Assembly (NCBI RefSeq): GCF_003627815.1
Contig: NZ_CP032698.1
Coordinates: forward strand, 7,750,001 to 7,814,000
DNA length: 64,000 nt
Reading direction: 5' to 3'
Origin: Streptomyces hundungensis
GTDB lineage: Bacteria > Actinomycetota > Actinomycetes > Streptomycetales > Streptomycetaceae
Position 1 is the first letter of the stretch. The number at the start of each line of letters is the position of its first letter. Below are positions 61,669 through 64,000 of the stretch, in pieces. A model generated the notes under the pieces. It saw nothing but the letters and a program-made list of their open reading frames with translations, made no database searches and was not told the DNA's origin. A program made the translations under genes and the position numbers.

Positions 61669-64000
61669 TCAGTCGGCGGGCGTCAGCTCCACCTCCCGGG
61701 CCAGTGGTACGTCCCCCGCCGACGGGCCCGCCAGCACCCGGCACGTACCCGGCTCGGTACGCCATCGCCCCGTCCGCTCGTCCCAGTACCGCAGCGCCCG
61801 CGCCGGGACGTCGACCGACGCGGTCACCGTCTCACCGGGGCGTGCCCGCACGGCCGCGTATCCCGCGAACCACCGCTCGGGGTACTCCACGGTGGCGCCG
61901 GGGCGGGCCAGATACACCTGGACGACCTCACGGCCGGCCCGCGTCCCGGTGTTGCGCACCCGGACCCGCACCGTGAACGACTCACCCGCCCGCACCGAGG
62001 ACGGACCGGTCACCTCCTCATAGGCCCACGTCGTGTACCCCAACCCGTGCCCGAACCAGTACGCCGGTGTCCGCCCCGCCCGCAGCCAGCCCCGGTGTCC
62101 GATGTGCGGGCCCTCGGTGTAGGCGAGCCGTCCCTCGCGGGGCCGGGTGTCCACGACGGGCGCGTCCTGAAGCACGGCGGGCCAGGTGGTGGGGAGCCGG
62201 CCGCCGGGTTCCGTACGGCCGAACAGGACGTCGGCCAGGGCCGAGCCGCCCTCCTGACCGGGAAACCAGGAAAGCAGCAGGGCGCCCACCTCCCGCCGCC
62301 AGGGCATCTCCACCGGGCCCCCGCTGTTGACGATCACCACCGTGCGCGGGTTGGCGGCGGCCACCGCGCGGACCAGGGCGTCCTGGTCGGACCCCAGCCG
62401 CAGATGCGTACGGTCGCGGCCTTCGCACTCGTCGTCCTCCGTGGTGCCGACGACGACGATCGCCGCGTCCGCCGCGTGCGCCGCCCGCGCGGCGGCGGCG
62501 AGCGCCGTCGCGGTGTCGGGGGCGGGCGGTGCGGCGCTCACGACCAGCGCACGACCGGTGTCCGGGGCGAGTTCGCGGCGCGCGACGAGCAGCGGAGAGG
62601 TCCCCGCGACCAGCTCGGCGCTGACCCTATGAATCGGGGGTGTGACATGGATGAGGGCCGGGTCGTCGGTGTCCTTGGGGAAGTCGCCGGCCAGGAGCTC
62701 GGCCCCGTCCAGGTGCAGGGTCATCCGTCCGAAGCCGGCGATGCCCAGCGTCCAGCGGCCCGATGCGCGCGGCCCCAGCCGCGCCCTGATCTCCACCGTG
62801 TGGGCGCCGGGCGGCAGCGGCGGCTCCAACTGCCGTGCGCAGAAGCGGTGTTCGCTGTGCAACACGGTTTCGTCGGCGTCCAGGACCCGGAGCAGAACGC
62901 CCGGCGCCCCCGAATCCGGAGCGGTGCACCAGGTCCCGTCCAGGACGGGCGGTGGCCCCGCGAGTGCGGGCCCCGGCGCGTGCACCACCGTCGCCCGACC
63001 GCGCAACCACGCCCGGACGCCGTCCAGGACGCCGACCTCCCCCTCGGGGAACACCCCCGCGCTGCCGCCGCCCTGGGTGCGGGTGTGTGCGGCGCGGGCG
63101 CCGATGACGGCCACCGTGGTGAGCCCCTCGGCGTCCAGCGGCAGTACGTTCCGGTTGGCCAGCAGGACCGTCCCGGCGGCCGCCGCCCTGCGGACCAGGG
63201 CCCGTACCGCGCCCGGCCGTGGGCGCGGGCGGCGCCCCGGGAGGGGCATCGGGCCCAGCGCGCCCAGCCAGTCCGCCCCTCGCAACAGATGGCGCACCTT
63301 GTCGTCCACGAGACGCCGGTCCACCTCCCCCCGTTCCAGCGCGCGCACCAGGGCCTCGCCCCACACCCCCTCGGGCCCCGGCATCACCAAGTCGAGACCG
63401 GCCCGGGCACACTCCCCGGTGGAGCGCGCCGCTCCCCAGTCGGAGACGACGACACCGGCGAAGCCCCACTCGGTCCGCAACGGGGACCTCAGCAGCGAAC
63501 TCGCCGTCGTGGTCGTTCCGTTGACCGCGTTGTAGCCCGCCATGACGAACCGGACACCTGCCGCCACGGCCGCCTCGAACGGCGCGAGATACACCTCGCG
63601 CAAGGTCCGCTCGTCGACCCGGACATCCACGGACAGCCGGTCCGTCTCGGAGTCATTGGCCACGTAGTGCTTCGCCGTGGCGGCCACCTGGTGCGCCTGA
63701 ATGCCCCGCACCAGGGCGGCCCCCATCCGCCCGGTCAGTTCGGGGTCCTCCGAGAAGCACTCGAAGTGCCGCCCACCGAGCGGGCTCCGGTGCAGATTGA
63801 GGTTGGGCGCGAGGACCACGTGGACGCCCTTGCGCCGCGCCTCCAGGGCGAGGAGCGAGCCGAGCCGCTCGACGAGCGGCTCGTCCCAGGTGGCGGCGAG
63901 CGCGGTGGCCGAGGGCAGCAACACGGCCGTATGCCGTTCGTCCCACGACGGGCCGCGCACACCGGCCGGCCCGTCCGACATCACCCACGGGCGCAGCTCG
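61669..64000 (-). CDS. Beta-glucosidase, glycoside hydrolase family 3 (5' end outside the window)
   Basis: At least 777 residues; the N-terminus lies beyond 64000, as the frame is still open there (ELRPWVMSDGPAGVRG). Domain order: GH3 barrel with nucleophile Asp in VVSDWGAAR, second alpha/beta domain with DAAIVVVGTTEDDECEGRDR and the PGQEGGSALADVLFG block, a PA14-like inserted beta domain between them, and a fibronectin-III-like end (FTVRVRVRNTGTRAGREVVQVYLARP). No signal sequence is visible in the window. It cleaves beta-glucosides, probably intracellularly, and shares control with the LacI gene. Confidence 0.93.
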   Translation of the reverse strand, partial: ELRPWVMSDGPAGVRGPSWDERHTAVLLPSATALAATWDEPLVERLGSLLALEARRKGVHVVLAPNLNLHRSPLGGRHFECFSEDPELTGRMGAALVRGIQAHQVAATAKHYVANDSETDRLSVDVRVDERTLREVYLAPFEAAVAAGVRFVMAGYNAVNGTTTTASSLLRSPLRTEWGFAGVVVSDWGAARSTGECARAGLDLVMPGPEGVWGEALVRALERGEVDRRLVDDKVRHLLRGADWLGALGPMPLPGRRPRPRPGAVRALVRRAAAAGTVLLANRNVLPLDAEGLTTVAVIGARAAHTRTQGGGSAGVFPEGEVGVLDGVRAWLRGRATVVHAPGPALAGPPPVLDGTWCTAPDSGAPGVLLRVLDADETVLHSEHRFCARQLEPPLPPGAHTVEIRARLGPRASGRWTLGIAGFGRMTLHLDGAELLAGDFPKDTDDPALIHVTPPIHRVSAELVAGTSPLLVARRELAPDTGRALVVSAAPPAPDTATALAAAARAAHAADAAIVVVGTTEDDECEGRDRTHLRLGSDQDALVRAVAAANPRTVVIVNSGGPVEMPWRREVGALLLSWFPGQEGGSALADVLFGRTEPGGRLPTTWPAVLQDAPVVDTRPREGRLAYTEGPHIGHRGWLRAGRTPAYWFGHGLGYTTWAYEEVTGPSSVRAGESFTVRVRVRNTGTRAGREVVQVYLARPGATVEYPERWFAGYAAVRARPGETVTASVDVPARALRYWDERTGRWRTEPGTCRVLAGPSAGDVPLAREVELTPAD

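Overview
The window is very GC-rich and dense with genes. GTG starts, Sec and Tat signal peptides, lipoproteins and secreted hydrolases are common. Gene families and order point to a Streptomyces (Streptomycetaceae) chromosome, probably an accessory or sub-arm region. I see no rRNA, tRNA, transposase, phage module or CRISPR array.

Layout. 1-1599: end of an EfeO-EfeB iron uptake operon. 1786-6491: cell-wall-anchored phosphoesterase, a GH25 muramidase without a visible signal peptide, and an APC permease. 6666-12660: a P-loop ATPase next to a membrane-tethered type-1 periplasmic-binding-fold protein (no ABC permease between or beside them), an Asp23/Gls24 protein, a YkvA-like protein and a His-rich methyltransferase. 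12801-18492: minus-strand genes for a lipoprotein, amidase, tautomerase (with a good operator), glutaminase and SDR. 18942-25113: MHS-type MFS symporter, APH-like kinase, aldehyde dehydrogenase, and a divergent EamA/LysR pair. 25154-30442: small conserved proteins (PRC-barrel, DUF5133, CsbD, VOC) and a UvrA-like ABC protein. 30691-36734: secreted serine hydrolase, SnoaL-like protein, SMP-30/NHL-like secreted propeller, GlsB/YeaQ protein, PL7 alginate lyase and VanZ. 36853-41444: PAS-PAS-GAF-PP2C phosphatase, a winged-helix protein and a secreted M1 peptidase. 41660-44257: an ABC exporter operon with its own YtrA-type GntR regulator, promoter and operator. 44453-52205: a secreted protein with two neocarzinostatin-fold domains, an epoxide hydrolase, a YqeY-like protein, a lamin-tail protein, membrane proteins (one gene frameshifted) and a small secreted protein. 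52612-54483: GH13-CBM20 alpha-amylase. 55571-64000: a minus-strand beta-glucoside cluster (GH3, LacI, binding protein, two permeases, GH1).

How the genes work together. The sugar cluster is a complete local circuit except for the ATPase, which is probably the shared MsiK encoded elsewhere. GH3 and GH1 cleave beta-glucosides, the ABC system imports them, and the LacI protein probably controls the set and itself. Amylase and alginate lyase widen the polysaccharide range. The ABC/YtrA operon resembles an envelope-stress export system.

The least explained parts are the ATPase plus tethered-receptor pair (6666-10521) and the tandem neocarzinostatin-domain protein (44453-46144). Short tandem arrays of 15-, 18- and 35-bp units recur between or at the ends of genes. 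Coordinates of starts were chosen by reading ribosome-binding sites. All family assignments come from reading motifs, without any database search.
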